Assembly: GCF_905220565.1 (NCBI RefSeq)
Contig: NC_059414.1
Location: forward strand, 4,276,001-4,340,000
DNA length: 64,000 bases
From: Melitaea cinxia
Lineage: Eukaryota > Arthropoda > Insecta > Lepidoptera > Nymphalidae
Direction of reading: 5' to 3'
How positions within the stretch are numbered: position 1 is the first letter of the stretch; the number at the start of each line of letters is the position of its first letter. The notes below the pieces were generated by a model, which saw only the letters and a list, made by a program, of their open reading frames with translations, did not search any database and was not told the DNA's origin. This document shows positions 22,288-34,227 of this stretch, one piece after another. A program made the position numbers and the translations under genes.

Positions 22288-23532
22288 AATGTTAACAAGT
22301 TTGGCTTTCGTGCGGGCAGATCCACTTCTGATGCTGTAAATGAACTTACCAACTTTATAGTATCAGAGATGGATGGAGGGCGGAAAGTCTTGGGTATATT
22401 CCTGGATATTGCCAAAGCATTTGACACGGTTTCTGTACCCCTCCTTATCCGGAAAATGGAAAATCTGGGGATTAGAGGTGTACCTCTGTGCCTTTTTGAA
22501 GATTACTTGAGTGAGCGTACCCAGAGAGTTAGAATAGACGAATACATCAGTAGCGAGCGTACATTGACTTATGGCACGCCTCAAGGTAGCGTACTTGGAT
22601 CTACTCTATTTCTTATTTACATCAACGACCTGAGTATGCTCACCCTCCCTGGTTGCAAAATAATCAGCTTTGCCGACGACACTGCTCTCTTATTCACTGC
22701 AGATACATGGGCCGAAACATACAGGTATGCTCAGTCGGGTTTCAATACTATCTCAAAGTGGTTACAAGGAAACCTATTGACTTTAAATAGCGCGAAAACC
22801 ACTTACATCACTTTCTCCTTTAAAGGCATTGTACCACAGTCTACTACTCACGCCATACAAGTTCACTCGTGTTCTGAACCACAAAACGCTACATGCGACT
22901 GCACACGCTTACAAAAAAAAGAGACTGTAAAATACTTGGGAGTAGTGATTGATAATAATCTTAGATTTGACGAACATATAGATGCGATTATTAACAGGTT
23001 ACGAAAACTTATATACGTCTTTAAAACAATAAGAAATGTCTTGGATGCTAACCGATTGAAATCTGTCTATTTTGCCCTCGCTCAATCGGTGCTAACTTAT
23101 TGCATCACGTCCTGGGGTGGTGCACCGAAAACCAGACTGATTGACCTGGAGAGAGCACAAAGAGCTATACTGAAGGTATCATTATTTAAACCGTATCGTT
23201 ACCCCACTGTATTGTTATACAAAGAGTGCCAGGTCTTAACGGTGCGCCAATTGTTTATACTTGACACCCTACTAAGACAACACACACTTCTTGAATATCA
23301 CCCGTCAGTGTCTGACGCCAAAAGGCGGTACAATCCTGTACAGTGTAGCAAGTTTTCCACAAGGTTCTCAAAGCGATTCTTTTGCAGCTTGGGTGGCTTT
23401 TTGTACAACAAAATCAATAGATTTCTGCCTATATACAACCTCACTAAAAAAAGGTGTAAACGGAAATTAACTGACTGGTTACAGAAACTGAACTATGATG
23501 ACACGGAAGCGATTCTTTCTGCCCTTACTTAG
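22288..23532 (+). CDS. Reverse transcriptase (partial, open frame)
   Basis: About 415 residues without a stop. The frame starts at FGFRAGRSTSDAV, so it has lost all upstream parts. Palm motif A is FLDIAKAFDTVS (about residue 47), motif B is GTPQGSVLGS (about 100), and the catalytic FADD lies in IISFADDTALLF (about 133). The thumb and C-terminal region follow to a TAG stop at 23530-23532. All visible RT catalytic Asp residues are intact, but without endonuclease and RT N-terminus the copy cannot retrotranspose. It is an ancestral or recently inserted fragment rather than a host gene. Confidence 0.8.
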   Translation, partial: NVNKFGFRAGRSTSDAVNELTNFIVSEMDGGRKVLGIFLDIAKAFDTVSVPLLIRKMENLGIRGVPLCLFEDYLSERTQRVRIDEYISSERTLTYGTPQGSVLGSTLFLIYINDLSMLTLPGCKIISFADDTALLFTADTWAETYRYAQSGFNTISKWLQGNLLTLNSAKTTYITFSFKGIVPQSTTHAIQVHSCSEPQNATCDCTRLQKKETVKYLGVVIDNNLRFDEHIDAIINRLRKLIYVFKTIRNVLDANRLKSVYFALAQSVLTYCITSWGGAPKTRLIDLERAQRAILKVSLFKPYRYPTVLLYKECQVLTVRQLFILDTLLRQHTLLEYHPSVSDAKRRYNPVQCSKFSTRFSKRFFCSLGGFLYNKINRFLPIYNLTKKRCKRKLTDWLQKLNYDDTEAILSALT

Positions 23533-23566
23533 AGTACTTCTAACATACTAGCACCCACACCCACAC

Positions 23567-23567
<1 letters not shown>

Positions 23568-23599
<32 letters not shown>
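23568..23599. repeat. (CA)n microsatellite
   Basis: An uninterrupted CA run in the LINE 3' untranslated region. Confidence 0.95.
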
Positions 23600-23600
<1 letters not shown>

Positions 23601-23896
23601 ACCTAACCCATATCTTACCACGAATAACATAAAATATACTAACCTTAGATATACAAAGTTACTATCTCATATAATATTGTTTACAACAAAATTGTTAATG
23701 CCCGTATGATGAGAATTGAAATGTACTTTTTTAAGGGGTGGAGACCTGGTGTCCTGAAACACAGGCCTCGAGCCTAGCTTAGGCACCAGTCTCCCACAAT
23801 ATTGGTGCTCATGTTATTATGTACCTATCTAATGTCCTGTTAGCAATATTGTGGTGAGAAAATAAATAAATCTTATCTTATCTTATCTTATCTTAT

Positions 23897-24875
23897 TGGT
23901 ATAATCCAAACATAACCTTACGGTTTGCAAATGTTAAATATTAATGAGGTTCAATACAACATTTTATTTACCAAAGTACATTTTAAATATCAGTTTTATG
24001 TAGAAATATAAGCATAAGCTAAAAACAGTTACAGAGTATTTACTCTGTACTTAATCGAAACAAATAATAAGTTAAGTTTTATTATTCATACGTGTTCGTA
24101 GCCTCTAACTCACACTTGACAATGTTAAACCTATTACAGCCTTTGCAAAGAATGTATTAACGCAGGACTAGGATTATTTTTATAATTAAAAAAAAATGAA
24201 TATTAAAATTTTATTCATTCAGCATCACTTATTATTAAAATACTGAATTACAGATTAAATAATAGCGTATTTAATGTTTTAATATGTCATAATGGTCTAA
24301 GATCCGAACCTTAGTCGATTTTCACTGAGCTGATAATTAATAGAACGAATACTTTATAATAAATTTAGTATATCAGATAATATATTAAAAATGGGTTGCT
24401 TTAAAAACTAGACTGACCTGTATTTTTAATTATTTAAAAAAAGTTTGTTTTTTAATTGAAATTTCTAAAATCAAGATAATAAGAAATTTTTAATCTGACT
24501 TGATAGTACGAAACGTATAAAATGTAGATGATAACTGGAATTGAGATACCTGTTTATACCTGGTAACCCAGTAGTTCGTCGCGGTAAATAATAGACAACG
24601 GCTACATTTGTGATAACGTCAATAAAAAAGTTCCACGCATTTTATCAATCAATCAAAATAAATACTTTTGAAAACCATAAACACGTGCTTTTGAATTACT
24701 TGACATGAAAGTAGCAGTTTTTTTATGGTGTGCAAAAAAGAACAGTATTAATATTTAATTCTTTTGTTATACTGTGCTTAAGTGTGCTAGACTGTAATTC
24801 TCGCTGAGCATAAACTTAGACTATACTACATTTTTTTACGACTAGGGTTGCCACCCTAGTCTAAAAAAAGTAACA
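23897..24875. other. AT-rich intergenic DNA
   Basis: No gene or known repeat recognised. Confidence 0.35.
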
Positions 24876-24879
24876 AGCG

Positions 24880-25147
24880 TAGGATTCGCCTGATATTACT
24901 GTGCGCCTGTGCGGTTACTGTCGCCTAAACGCTAACAATACTAAGTAGCATTGCAAGCGAGTTACCCTACCCCTGATCCTTTCCAGGAGCTCTGAGTTGA
25001 TCTGACCACCTTACTCCCCACAAGATCACAATATTGGTTGAGAGCACTGTTACAGCTGTGATCTTCTGTAAGGTTGGGGTGCTTCCCCCGATGGGCTGCT
25101 CCAGGTTTTCGGCCAGATATTTTTGCCCTATCTTTATGAAATAATGG
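24880..25147 (+). repeat. MITE-like repeat, diverged
   Basis: TCCAGGAGCTCTGAGTTGAT, GCTGTGATCTTCTGTAAGGT and GGGCTGCTCCAGGTTTTCGG match the family at 46.9 kb. The 62-residue minus frame is a by-product. Confidence 0.55.
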
Positions 25148-25770
25148 CATATTTTACTGAATAAATACGTACAAATTCTGAAACTATTTAAACTGTTTAC
25201 CTATCGTGTTGTGTTATACTATGTCAAGTGTATACGCACTTCCTGTATAGATAGATATCGCAGTCGAGAATAAAAATAGTTTACGCTTGTTATCGATTCT
25301 AGCTACTGCATTGATGATATGAGAGAAAATTAAGTTTTTCAGAACTAAATCCATTTATTTAACAGTTGCAGCAAAAATGTAAAATACGTATTTTAATATT
25401 TAAATTGGGTCGTATTAAAGTTCTTGGAAATAGTATTTCTAATTTAAACTTTTTTTATTTATGTTTGTGACGTGTTTTGCTACAAAATATATAACAATGA
25501 TTCATGCTGCTATAAGTTAATAACTTAATGTATATAGAATGTTCTCATAAATGACTAAGTGGAGCTAAATTTTACAGTTGATAAGCTCATTAATAAATTA
25601 ATAATTCTCAACAGTTACAATTTCTAAGCAGTTAATAATTCTCTTTTTCGCTATATTACGTAATTGCCACGAAGATACTAGCGAACATTACTTTAAGCTA
25701 TTACGGATAATTTTTGGTTGTGGTATAGAGTAATTTGAAGTTAAAGACAGAAAAGAAATAAACCCAATAA
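25148..25770. other. AT-rich intergenic DNA
   Basis: Nothing recognised. Confidence 0.35.
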
Positions 25771-25774
25771 ATAA

Positions 25775-25915
25775 ATAAGTGCTTTACACTCGCAGCCACC
25801 AGTAGAGTGTAAATGATGTGTTGGGGCTCTGAAAACATAAACACACATAAGCACAAGCACAAACGCTCACACAACAACAAACATTTGTTTGACCTAGACA
25901 AATATTTATCAGTTT
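25775..25915 (-). repeat. SINE remnant
   Basis: GTGCTTTACACTCGCAGCCA and AACAACAAACATTTGTTTGA are in the order seen in the 40.6- and 44.6-kb SINEs, but strongly diverged. The small frames on both strands are not convincing as genes. Confidence 0.35.
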
Positions 25916-27345
25916 GTTGCAAGTGTTCCACCGTACCAACGCGTCGTCAGCAAAGTATATTAAAAAATATGTATATAAAATGTATCAAAATGTATCTACA
26001 ATCTAACTTAACACCTATGTACGTAAGGAATTGTATAATTACAATAACTCTAATTAAATCAGTAAACAGGCTTAATGCTACGACACAACGAAGGCTTCAA
26101 TTTTAATTAGCAAAGGTATAACAATAAGAAGACCTACACATTTAACGAGAGAAGAAATTCAAATTTAATTTAAGTTACTCAAAACAGCCTTACAAATGCT
26201 GCACTAATATAATAAAGTTTTTTTTTTCGACATTTATCTTGAATAGGATTTATCGACATAATTTAGACAAATTATTTTGGAATTCTTTGTGCTCGTTTAG
26301 AGTAATCAATAAGAATACACTATGTTATCAAAATGAGTAACCATAAATCCAAAAAAATTGAAAAGTAACACTTAAAAAAAGTCACAGTTTTTACCACCAC
26401 GGTGTTGTACCATAGTATGCCACTGTAATGATATGTTCCTTATCTTACAAAACCAATGACATATCGCACACGCATCCTACGGCGTATTTGAAATTTTTTG
26501 CAACATGCCACGTACCTGTCTTTTTAATTATATTATACAACGCATTGAACCAGAATTTAACGGATGCTCCATTGGCGTAGCGGCGTAGGCCGTAGCACGA
26601 AGGATTATAACAAACCCTTCTCATTTGTAGAGGGAGATCTACGTCCAGTAGTGATACCGACACACGTACATGTAATTTGTATTGTATACATTTTTTACAA
26701 TATTTTGATAATTTTTCAAAATCTAAAGTTATTGAAACTAATTTATCACAAATTTATATATATATATATACTATTCCGCTGAAGTTTATGACATAAATAT
26801 AAAGATTTCGTGTATATGTCAAGTTTGGTACAATCATTCGGAAATTATGTGCGTACATACTCGTACGTTTTACAATATTTGGCATATCAAAGTTATTATG
26901 TTAAGATGTTTGCCTCCTTTATTAGAAAAAACCTTACAATTACTTTACATAAATTACATATCATTTTATAGATAATTGCTTGCTCTTTCGGCATCCACAA
27001 CTAAAAAAATTAATACTGCTTTTGTTTTTGTAAATTAATTAATTATTGAAATTATATATTTGAGAGATTGACGGACGGTTAATTTTTTACTTATTTAGTG
27101 CGAATCATTCGCACGGGTATTGCTAGTATAGAGTTATTACTATGCTTATATATTTTTGTAGTCAGGTACATGTTAGAATTCTTTTACTACTCTGATATAT
27201 TACAATTAGTTGATGTCTTAGCAGTCTTTAGCCTCGGATAACGACAACTAGTACTCTAACCTAAATGTATTCGACAGATCAGAAAATTGCGAGATGTATA
27301 AAAAAGACTACGGATAACTAAGTGCATGTGGTTGTTGCCTTATTT
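25916..27345. other. AT-rich intergenic DNA
   Basis: No gene recognised. A weak 'TTAGTGCGAATCATTCGCACGGGTATTGCTAGTA'-like Helitron-type end lies near 27105-27128. Confidence 0.3.
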
Positions 27346-27349
27346 AGTA

Positions 27350-28417
27350 ACTAGCTGTTCCCGCGACTTTGTCCGCGTAGAATCTAACAAAAAAGTTATT
27401 ATTCAGTTCGCAGAGTTATAAAATAAATACAATTCTAAAATAAAAGTAAAACCTAAGTTTCTCCTTATTACATTATCTATCTGCCTAGAAAGTTCCGTCA
27501 AAATCGGTCCAGCCGTTTCAGACATTAGCCGGAACAAACAGACAGACGTTTGCTCGCAAACGAAAAAAAACCGACTTCAATTACATCGACGAGTAATACA
27601 ACGTAGATCGACGAAAAAATAGTCAAGTAACTGCGCGTTATCAAAGATTACTCAAAAAGTAGTTATCAGATTTCAATAAAATTTATATGTGACCACATGA
27701 CAAACATCAGCTTTCGATTAAATTAAAAATTATTAAAATCGGTACACCCAGTAAAAAGTTATTGCGGATTTTCAAGAAGTTCCCTCGATTTCTCTGGGAT
27801 CACATTATCAGATCCTAGTTTCCTTATCATGGTACTAAACTAAGGATATCTTCTTTCCAACAAAAAAAGAATTATCAAAATCGGTCCACCCAGTAAAAAG
27901 TTATTGCGGATTTTCAAGAGTTTCCCTCGATTTCTCTGAGATTCCATCATCAGATCCTGGTTTTCTTATCATGGTACTAAACTAGGGATATCTCCTTTCC
28001 AACAAAAAAAGAATTATCAAAATCGGTACATCCAGTAGAAAGTTATGCGGTATAATACAACGTAGGTCGACGAAAAAAGCGTCAAGTAAAAACGCATTAT
28101 TAGATATAACTCGAAAAGTAGTTGTTAGATCTCTAATAAATTTAAATGGGTCCAATTGGCACATACCACCTTTCGATTAAAAAAACATTTGTCGAAATCA
28201 GTCCACACAGTCAAAAGTTCTGATGTAACATACATAAAAAAAAAAAAAAAAATTACAGTCGAATTGAGAACCTCCTCCTTTTTTGGAAGTCGGTTAAAAA
28301 ATTGTAAAAAATGTTATTTTGTTATACATACCGTGTATACACTCATATGCAATTAGTACAAATCGGTTATTTTAATTTTACAAACAGACACTCCGATTTT
28401 ATTTATTTGTATAGATA
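27350..28417 (+). mobile_element. Helitron-like element split by a nested insertion
   Basis: It starts CTAGCTGTTCCCGCGACTTT and ends TTTATTTGTATAGAT. The uninterrupted copy at 61.74-62.06 kb and the inverted one at 35.79-36.00 kb show that the left part (to about 27549) and right part (from about 28300) belong together, with about 750 bp of another element inserted between. Non-coding. Confidence 0.6.
27550..28300 (+). mobile_element. Nested inverted-repeat element with internal duplication
   Basis: The left terminal part is AAAAACCGACTTCAATTACA and the right part is GGAAGTCGGTTAAAAA, forming imperfect terminal inverted repeats. The internal unit with CCTCGATTTCTCTGGGAT and ATTATCAAAATCGGT occurs twice in tandem. 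Shorter single-unit copies lie at 31.28-31.70 and 60.55-60.85 kb. Confidence 0.6.
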
Positions 28418-28424
28418 AAAAAAC

Positions 28425-29508
28425 AATATCAGTTTTTTGTTCCAGTTTTATGTTTTGTTTTCAGATGCAATCTTCTCCGTATTAAAAATTCATAACCTAC
28501 TTCAGGAAAGTCAGCGTCGCTAACAAACTAAACATTTTAATAACTTTGTTTCTTAGTAAATAAAATATTTAGATACATTAATATTTGTCTCTTTGACTAC
28601 GAAAAAAATAATAACATTATATTTTATTGTACAATAAAACAGAAACAATCATCAAATTGATTTTAACAAAGTATCATAAGGTACAAAAGGTGGCCTTATC
28701 GCTGAAAAGCGATCTCTTCCAGGCAACCTAGGGGCAGAGGAGATGCTATTGTAAATAATATTACTATTTTTATTTTATTTTACTTTCCACATAAAATAAT
28801 AATATATGATGGATAGTGCCACGTTTTACACTTATATTTTATCACGAATATCTGTTTTCAAATCTAATTTACAAAATTAGTAAAGATTTTTGATGGGTTT
28901 TAGTCATGGCAATGCTATATCATCAAAATACGCGCTAAAACTTTGTTCTGTTAAATTTTTTTTTTTTTTTTTTTGTCTACTTGAACACACATTAAAACTA
29001 AATAGTACTCTGAAAACTTCCAACCATGTGTCATACAAATAGCTCAAAGGGATACATATTATTGCTATAAAGACACGAAATTGCTCGTAAATCATCAAAC
29101 GCTTATAAGACATTTGCTGCAGCGAACGAGCTTGCTGTCGTTTTAGTATTCATTCACATATGAATTTTAAATGTGTCTCTGTCTATTGAAGTGAAGTAAC
29201 AGAACACGGAGTGCGAAATTCAGAACTCGCAACATTATATACACCGATTCATTAAATCCTGACTTCATGTTTAATATTCTTTGACTTTTATAGCAGTTAA
29301 GTGAAACATTGTGAAAAAATCTGTATATGACCAGTTACACAGACACGTACATATATATACCAATGTATATCCTCCAAGGTAAACAATAGATTCAGCTCAA
29401 GTCTTTTTCCTAACTAGGTCGTTTCCCAGGCATAGAATACCGTGATTTAATCAATACGTCATGTATGTACGATTTTTATTTTTGTGTACCCACACATTAG
29501 GAATTCTA
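28425..29508. other. AT-rich intergenic DNA
   Basis: No gene recognised. It contains a poly-T run at about 28958-28973. Confidence 0.35.
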
Positions 29509-29746
29509 AACATTTTTGAATATCATATCAAAAATTGACCGCTCCAGCGGGATTCGAACCCGCGTCTCCGACTGACCGTGTCGGGTTCGCTTAAACCGAA
29601 AATAAAATCATCATATCAAGAATTTCGCTCTAGCGGGTACATCGTTCCATAGCTTAATTGGCTAGAGCACCGACACGGTCAGTCGGAGACGCGGGTTCGA
29701 ATCCCACTGGAGCGGTCAATTTTTGATATGATATTCAAAAATGTTT
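29509..29746. repeat. Inverted pair of tRNA-like repeats
   Basis: Two arms of about 75 bp (29509-29584 and 29671-29746) are near-perfect inverse copies. They include both the 3' half of a tRNA-like sequence and the flanking ATATCATATCAAAAATTGAC. Only the right copy keeps the 5' half of the tRNA. Confidence 0.75.
29643..29714 (+). tRNA. tRNA-like gene or SINE head, cloverleaf intact (anticodon GGT)
   Basis: The 72 bases fold by hand into a full cloverleaf. Acceptor stem CGTTCCA pairs with TGGAGCG (one G-T), the D arm is GCTT/GAGC, the anticodon stem is CCGAC/GTCGG, and the T arm has the loop TTCGAAT with one mismatch in the stem. The A box is TAGCTTAATTGG and the B box is GGTTCGAATCC. The anticodon position would be GGT (Thr), but base 33 is C instead of the universal U and base 1 is C. 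It is more likely a tRNA-derived repeat than a decoding tRNA. Confidence 0.45.
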
Positions 29747-29749
29747 AAT

Positions 29750-30860
29750 ACGTCATGTAGTTATTACTATACTGTTAAATGGATTTAGAATAACTATTAA
29801 AAACTTAAAAATTATAAGGTAAGGTAAAGCATCTCCGCCAGAGTCATGTGATGTGTTTCATCTAAGCGATAAATAACATTAAAGCTAAATATTTGTCTAT
29901 TATCGTGAAAGATATAGTGTAACTAAGTTTGTGAAATGTGTAGTGTTGCAAAAATGTAGCTTAGAGTATTATACTTACAATTTACAAGAAAGTCGAAATG
30001 GCTACAGCACCTTAGACCACATCCATATTGTTCAGCAGATTAAACAAAAGGCGAAAGAGTTTAATCAGTCGCTGTGTTGACTACGAGACAGGCTTTGACT
30101 ATATCGGGCTGCACTGAATTCCCTGCAGCCGTGGACTGCGATGATGCTTAACTGTTACAACAAACAAGTTGGAACAATAATGACTTCCTGTGTCAGTGTC
30201 TACACCACTTGCAAGTTAAGCACACCATGATTACAAGCAAATTAAACAATATTATTCTCATTAAGATTTCAGAAAAAGTAATATTGCAGGGATTAGAATA
30301 ATAGAACTTTCTGAGCCATTGTAGGAAAATACCCAACACAGTGATAAAATAAATAAGTCCAAACTGTCAGCTTAGCTGTGTTTACATCACTACTTGCTAA
30401 TCTTCTAATACGTGAAGCAAAAACTTTGTACCCTTTTTTACGTAAACTGCGCGGACGGAGGAGTATGAAATTTCGCACACTTATAGTTTATATACAAAAG
30501 GAGAGCAAAATGCTAATATATTTTTTAATTATGCATAAAACAAACATCAAATCTATAAAAACAAACATTACACACATTAACTACTAAGTATTTGACACAT
30601 ACATATATACTCTTTTGTTTATTGTTAAAGTCTGTGGTTAAATCATTGTCGAATTTAGACCACTACGCCACCACTAATTATTTTTGCACCCATTTAAAAT
30701 GTTTCCTAAGTATATTGTTCACTGATTAGTTCTTAATTAGTTTTCTCCACATATATCAGCAAGGTATAAGCGTCGTTACCGAACTTATGGATAAAAGTAA
30801 ACATCAAAGGATTATCTTTATAATTCAAAATATAGTTAATTAAAATTCTGCACATATTAT
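29750..30860. other. AT-rich intergenic DNA
   Basis: No gene recognised. The small frames near 30293-30587 overlap on opposite strands and have no protein signature. Confidence 0.35.
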
Positions 30861-30862
30861 TC

Positions 30863-31186
30863 ATGTGTACATTACAACGTGAAATTGAACAAACGTACTT
30901 TAATCCTTACAAGATAATTAGACCTACATCAGCAGATAGGCTTTGTTCTCCTTTGGGGAAAATTAATTATCTCGGTTTTAAGGGAAAAATAAATGTAAAG
31001 CAGAATTTACAGTATTTTCTAGATGTCAAAAGTGAATTACTACATTTATATAAGAAAATTCGCTTGTCTATGAGCCAATATAATTCCAAACGATATATAG
31101 AACTTTTATGCGGTATGCGTATTGCTGAAAAATTCAAACTGTATATCAGAGCACAATTTAAAAAATTCATTAGATTTAGAAAATAA
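30863..31186 (+). CDS. Hypothetical 107-residue basic protein (uncertain)
   Basis: The ATG at 30863 opens 107 codons ending AGAAAATAA. The product is rich in Lys, Arg and aromatic residues, with no signal peptide or membrane segment, and is not recognised. Composition is protein-like (FNPYKIIRPTSADRLCSPLG near the N-terminus), but the DNA is AT-rich, where chance frames of this size occur. It ends about 100 bases before an inverted-repeat element. It may be a decayed mobile-element or viral fragment, or chance. Confidence 0.2.
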   Translation: MCTLQREIEQTYFNPYKIIRPTSADRLCSPLGKINYLGFKGKINVKQNLQYFLDVKSELLHLYKKIRLSMSQYNSKRYIELLCGMRIAEKFKLYIRAQFKKFIRFRK

Positions 31187-31269
31187 TTACAGTATAAATT
31201 GCTTCTGCGTTGAATGATGCCAATAAATTTGGTGATATTTCCTTTTTGAATCCCAATTCGGACTCTTTG

Positions 31270-31614
31270 GACAATAATTGTGTTTGCAGGCAAACGAAGA
31301 AAAACCGCTTTCAATTATATTGACAAGTAATACACCGTAGATAGACAAAAAAATTGTCGAGTAAATACGCATTATCAAAGATTACTCTAAACGTTGTAAT
31401 CAGATCTCGATGAAATTTAAATGTAACCACATGATAAACATCGGCTTTCTTAAAAAAGCTATGCGGCTTTTCGAGAGTTTCCCTCGATTTCTCTGGGATC
31501 CCATCATCAGATCCTGGTTTTCTTATCACGGTATCAAACTAGGGATATCTCCTTTCCAACGAAACAAGAATTATCAAAATCGGTTCATAAACGACGGAGT
31601 TATCCCCGAACAAA

Positions 31615-31662
<48 letters not shown>

Positions 31663-31702
31663 GGTCGCATTGAGTAACCTCCTCCTTTTTTTGAAGTTGT
31701 TT
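31270..31702 (+). mobile_element. Inverted-repeat element, single-unit copy
   Basis: It starts TTTGCAGGCAAACGAAGAAA and contains TTTCCCTCGATTTCTCTGGG and ATTATCAAAATCGGTTCATA. It ends with CCTCCTCCTTTTTTTGAAGT. Same family as 27.55-28.30 kb without the internal duplication. A long TA microsatellite sits just inside the right end. Confidence 0.6.
31618..31661. repeat. (TA)n microsatellite
   Basis: An uninterrupted AT run inside the inverted-repeat element. Confidence 0.95.
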
Positions 31703-32029
31703 AAAAATTGAACCTTACCTTCATATGTGACAAGACAAAAAATGTTTGTTTCCTTGTCACATAATGTTTTGTTTGGGATTGTAAATTACAGTATATTATT
31801 GTAGTAAAGACACATCATGTCATGTCAGACACGTCATGATTGACATCCCGAGATAAGCGCTTCAAATTTGGAAGATAAATTTTATGACGCTGTGTGTTTT
31901 GCAAGATCTTGAATGTAAATATGTAAATGATTAATATTTCTTTATTCGTTACCTGCATGTAGTATTATAACTAATCTTAATCATTTGATACCATTCTTAA
32001 ATAAAGATGACTAATTATTGTACCAAAAA

Positions 32030-32425
32030 TCCCTACTTCTTATATATATTTCTCGTAGTTACCATACTCCTTCGAAACGACTGAACCCATTTTTATGATA
32101 TTTTGTGTGCATATCGGGTAGGTCTGAGAATCGACCAACATCTATTATTCATATCCCATTTCATATATTTCATTATAAGGGGAGGGGGAGGGATTAAGGG
32201 GGTTAATAACACATATGGCAAAACAACGTTTAGCGGGGTCAGCTAGTAATATTATAAATGTGAATGTAAGTTTGTTTGTTACGCTTTCACACAAAAACTA
32301 CTTAACCGATTATCATAAAACTTATTACACACACACATATTTTTGGAGGTATTGGAAGTAGCATAGGATATTTTTTATCAAAAAAAATCAATGCGAGTGA
32401 AACCGTGGATAAAATCTACTAGTTA
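32030..32425 (+). repeat. Two abutting Helitron-type repeats
   Basis: The first part (to about 32237) ends ACGTTTAGCGGGGTCAGCTAGT, which is a typical CTAGT-type end. It is followed directly by a second repeat starting AATATTATAAATGTGAATGT and ending AAATCTACTAGT, whose left half recurs at 41.74 kb. Non-coding; class is tentative. Confidence 0.4.
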
Positions 32426-32714
32426 TATAAAAAAATTGTTTAATTTTTCATTTTCAATTTTAAACTTAATTAAAAATAATAAAGGATATTTTATTTCATA
32501 TAAGAGACTATTATACGTGATCGAGAAGAAAACACACAGGTATATTGCCTGAAAATTAAACAAAATATAACACAACAGATTTAATTTTTAATAAATATAT
32601 GTATGAGTGAAAATATATAGAAAAATTAAAAACATAAATAAAAACATAAAAAAATATGTAGAAACAATAAAAACAACGACATTTAATTTTCGTCTGTAGA
32701 ATTTTGTCAGTTTT

Positions 32715-32960
32715 TTTTATATAACTTGATCAGCAAACAAGCGTATGGCTTACCTGATTGTAAGTGATTAACGTACCATATAGACGCCTACAACACCAGA
32801 ACCTACCCCCAATCCCCAGGAGCTCTGGTCACCTTACTCACCACAAGAACATAAAATTGCCTGAATGCAGTAGTATTATTTAGCGGTGATCTTCTGTAAG
32901 ATCGAGGGACTTCCCTTGTTGAACTGCTCCAGATTTTGAGGAGGATATTTCCTGCTGTAG
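32715..32960 (+). repeat. MITE-like repeat
   Basis: CAAACAAGCGTATGGCTTAC, CCAGGAGCTCTGGTCACCTT and GATCTTCTGTAAGATCGAGG place it in the 46.9-kb family. The right end is missing. Confidence 0.6.
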
Positions 32961-33311
32961 AGCACAATATTAATAAATATTATATTATAAAACAAATATT
33001 ATATAGTATCAATAAATAAAAGTTAAAACTTCTTTTTGTTTAATGAGACTGGCGTAAGTTCTCTTAAGCTTATAGTATACTCTTCTCTGACGACAAGCGG
33101 TTACCGTAATCCTTGGATGGCCCCGACGCAGTGATCATCACCAGTGCTTCGTTTGCCATACTTCTACTATCATAACAAGTCTTTTAGGGGAGTTCTCAAA
33201 GTATGGATCAATATATTTTGTTACCTATTCAAGCGAACTTCTTTTGAAACGGTCCTTTCACTACCTTTACAAAATGAGTTAACTATTATTTCGAAGTTTA
33301 TTATTATTTTA

Positions 33312-33343
<32 letters not shown>

Positions 33344-34227
33344 CTATATATAGTATAAGTATACACAATATTTTATACTTGTTAAGATAAAAAATAAATC
33401 GAAGTATTTCGACACATTTTTTACATCCGACAAAGTAGTTAAATAACCATTTCTTCAGATATGTACTGTAATAAATAAATAGTTAAGAAAATAAAACATA
33501 TTTAACGTGCAATAGCTAAACAATAAATTGTATAATAACTTTTTGCCCCGATTTGCAAATGAATGGAAAATTTTCCGATGCCCACAACAATAAGGCAAAC
33601 ACACGCGTACTTAAAATAATGACGTTGTTATAATATTATTAATTTTATTTTCTAAGTATAAAAATATGTTTATTTATAATGTGGGAAAAACATAAAACGA
33701 AACACAAATTACACTTTTGAATCATCATTTTGCAAAGTGTTTTTAGTAATAACTTATAAGCCTCTGTCCATGTCCCCTTGTCTGCGATCTCTGAGGAAAT
33801 TAAAATAAAACATTTTGTAATAGAAATGGCTGTTAATTGTCTTGGCTCAAGTTTATTTATTATGTTGATATTTTCTAGTCACATAAAGTTGTGAACGTTT
33901 TATATAAGCAGTATTTTTGTCATTTATAAAACTAAGTTGTTTTTTTTAAGTTACTGCTATTAGAATCGAAACCGTTCGTTAATTTGACGATATACCTAAT
34001 GAAAACAAATGTTTTACCGATTAAAGGAGTAAATGAGAATGCAAGAGAATTGTAGGTGAAAATAGGAAGATGTCGGCTTTCGATTCAATTTATGAAACAA
34101 TACAGCTGTAATTATCTTAACTAGCTATGTAACATTACCTTTCTACCGATCACTTTATTATAGTAAAAATATTTGGTACATGTCGAAAAAAATACTTTCA
34201 GTTCGTATACGTAATAATAATTAAAAA
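32961..34227. other. AT-rich intergenic DNA with a TA microsatellite
   Basis: The only clear feature is an AT run at about 33319-33343. The small frame at 33144-33353 runs into it and is not a gene. Confidence 0.4.

Larger units (their letters stand above)
22282..23896 (+). mobile_element. CR1/Jockey-like non-LTR retrotransposon, 5'-truncated
   Basis: The element holds an open reverse-transcriptase frame, a 3' untranslated region with a CA microsatellite, and a terminal TTATC/CTTAT pentamer tail (about 23871-23896), which is how CR1-type elements end. The endonuclease and the first part of the RT domain are missing at the 5' side, as expected of abortive target-primed reverse transcription. 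Clade placement is by eye. Confidence 0.75.

Noticed and set aside
29643..29714. Calling a functional threonine tRNA
   Set aside because: C at position 33, unusual GGT anticodon, inverted partial partner copy and another copy in the window favour a tRNA-derived repeat.
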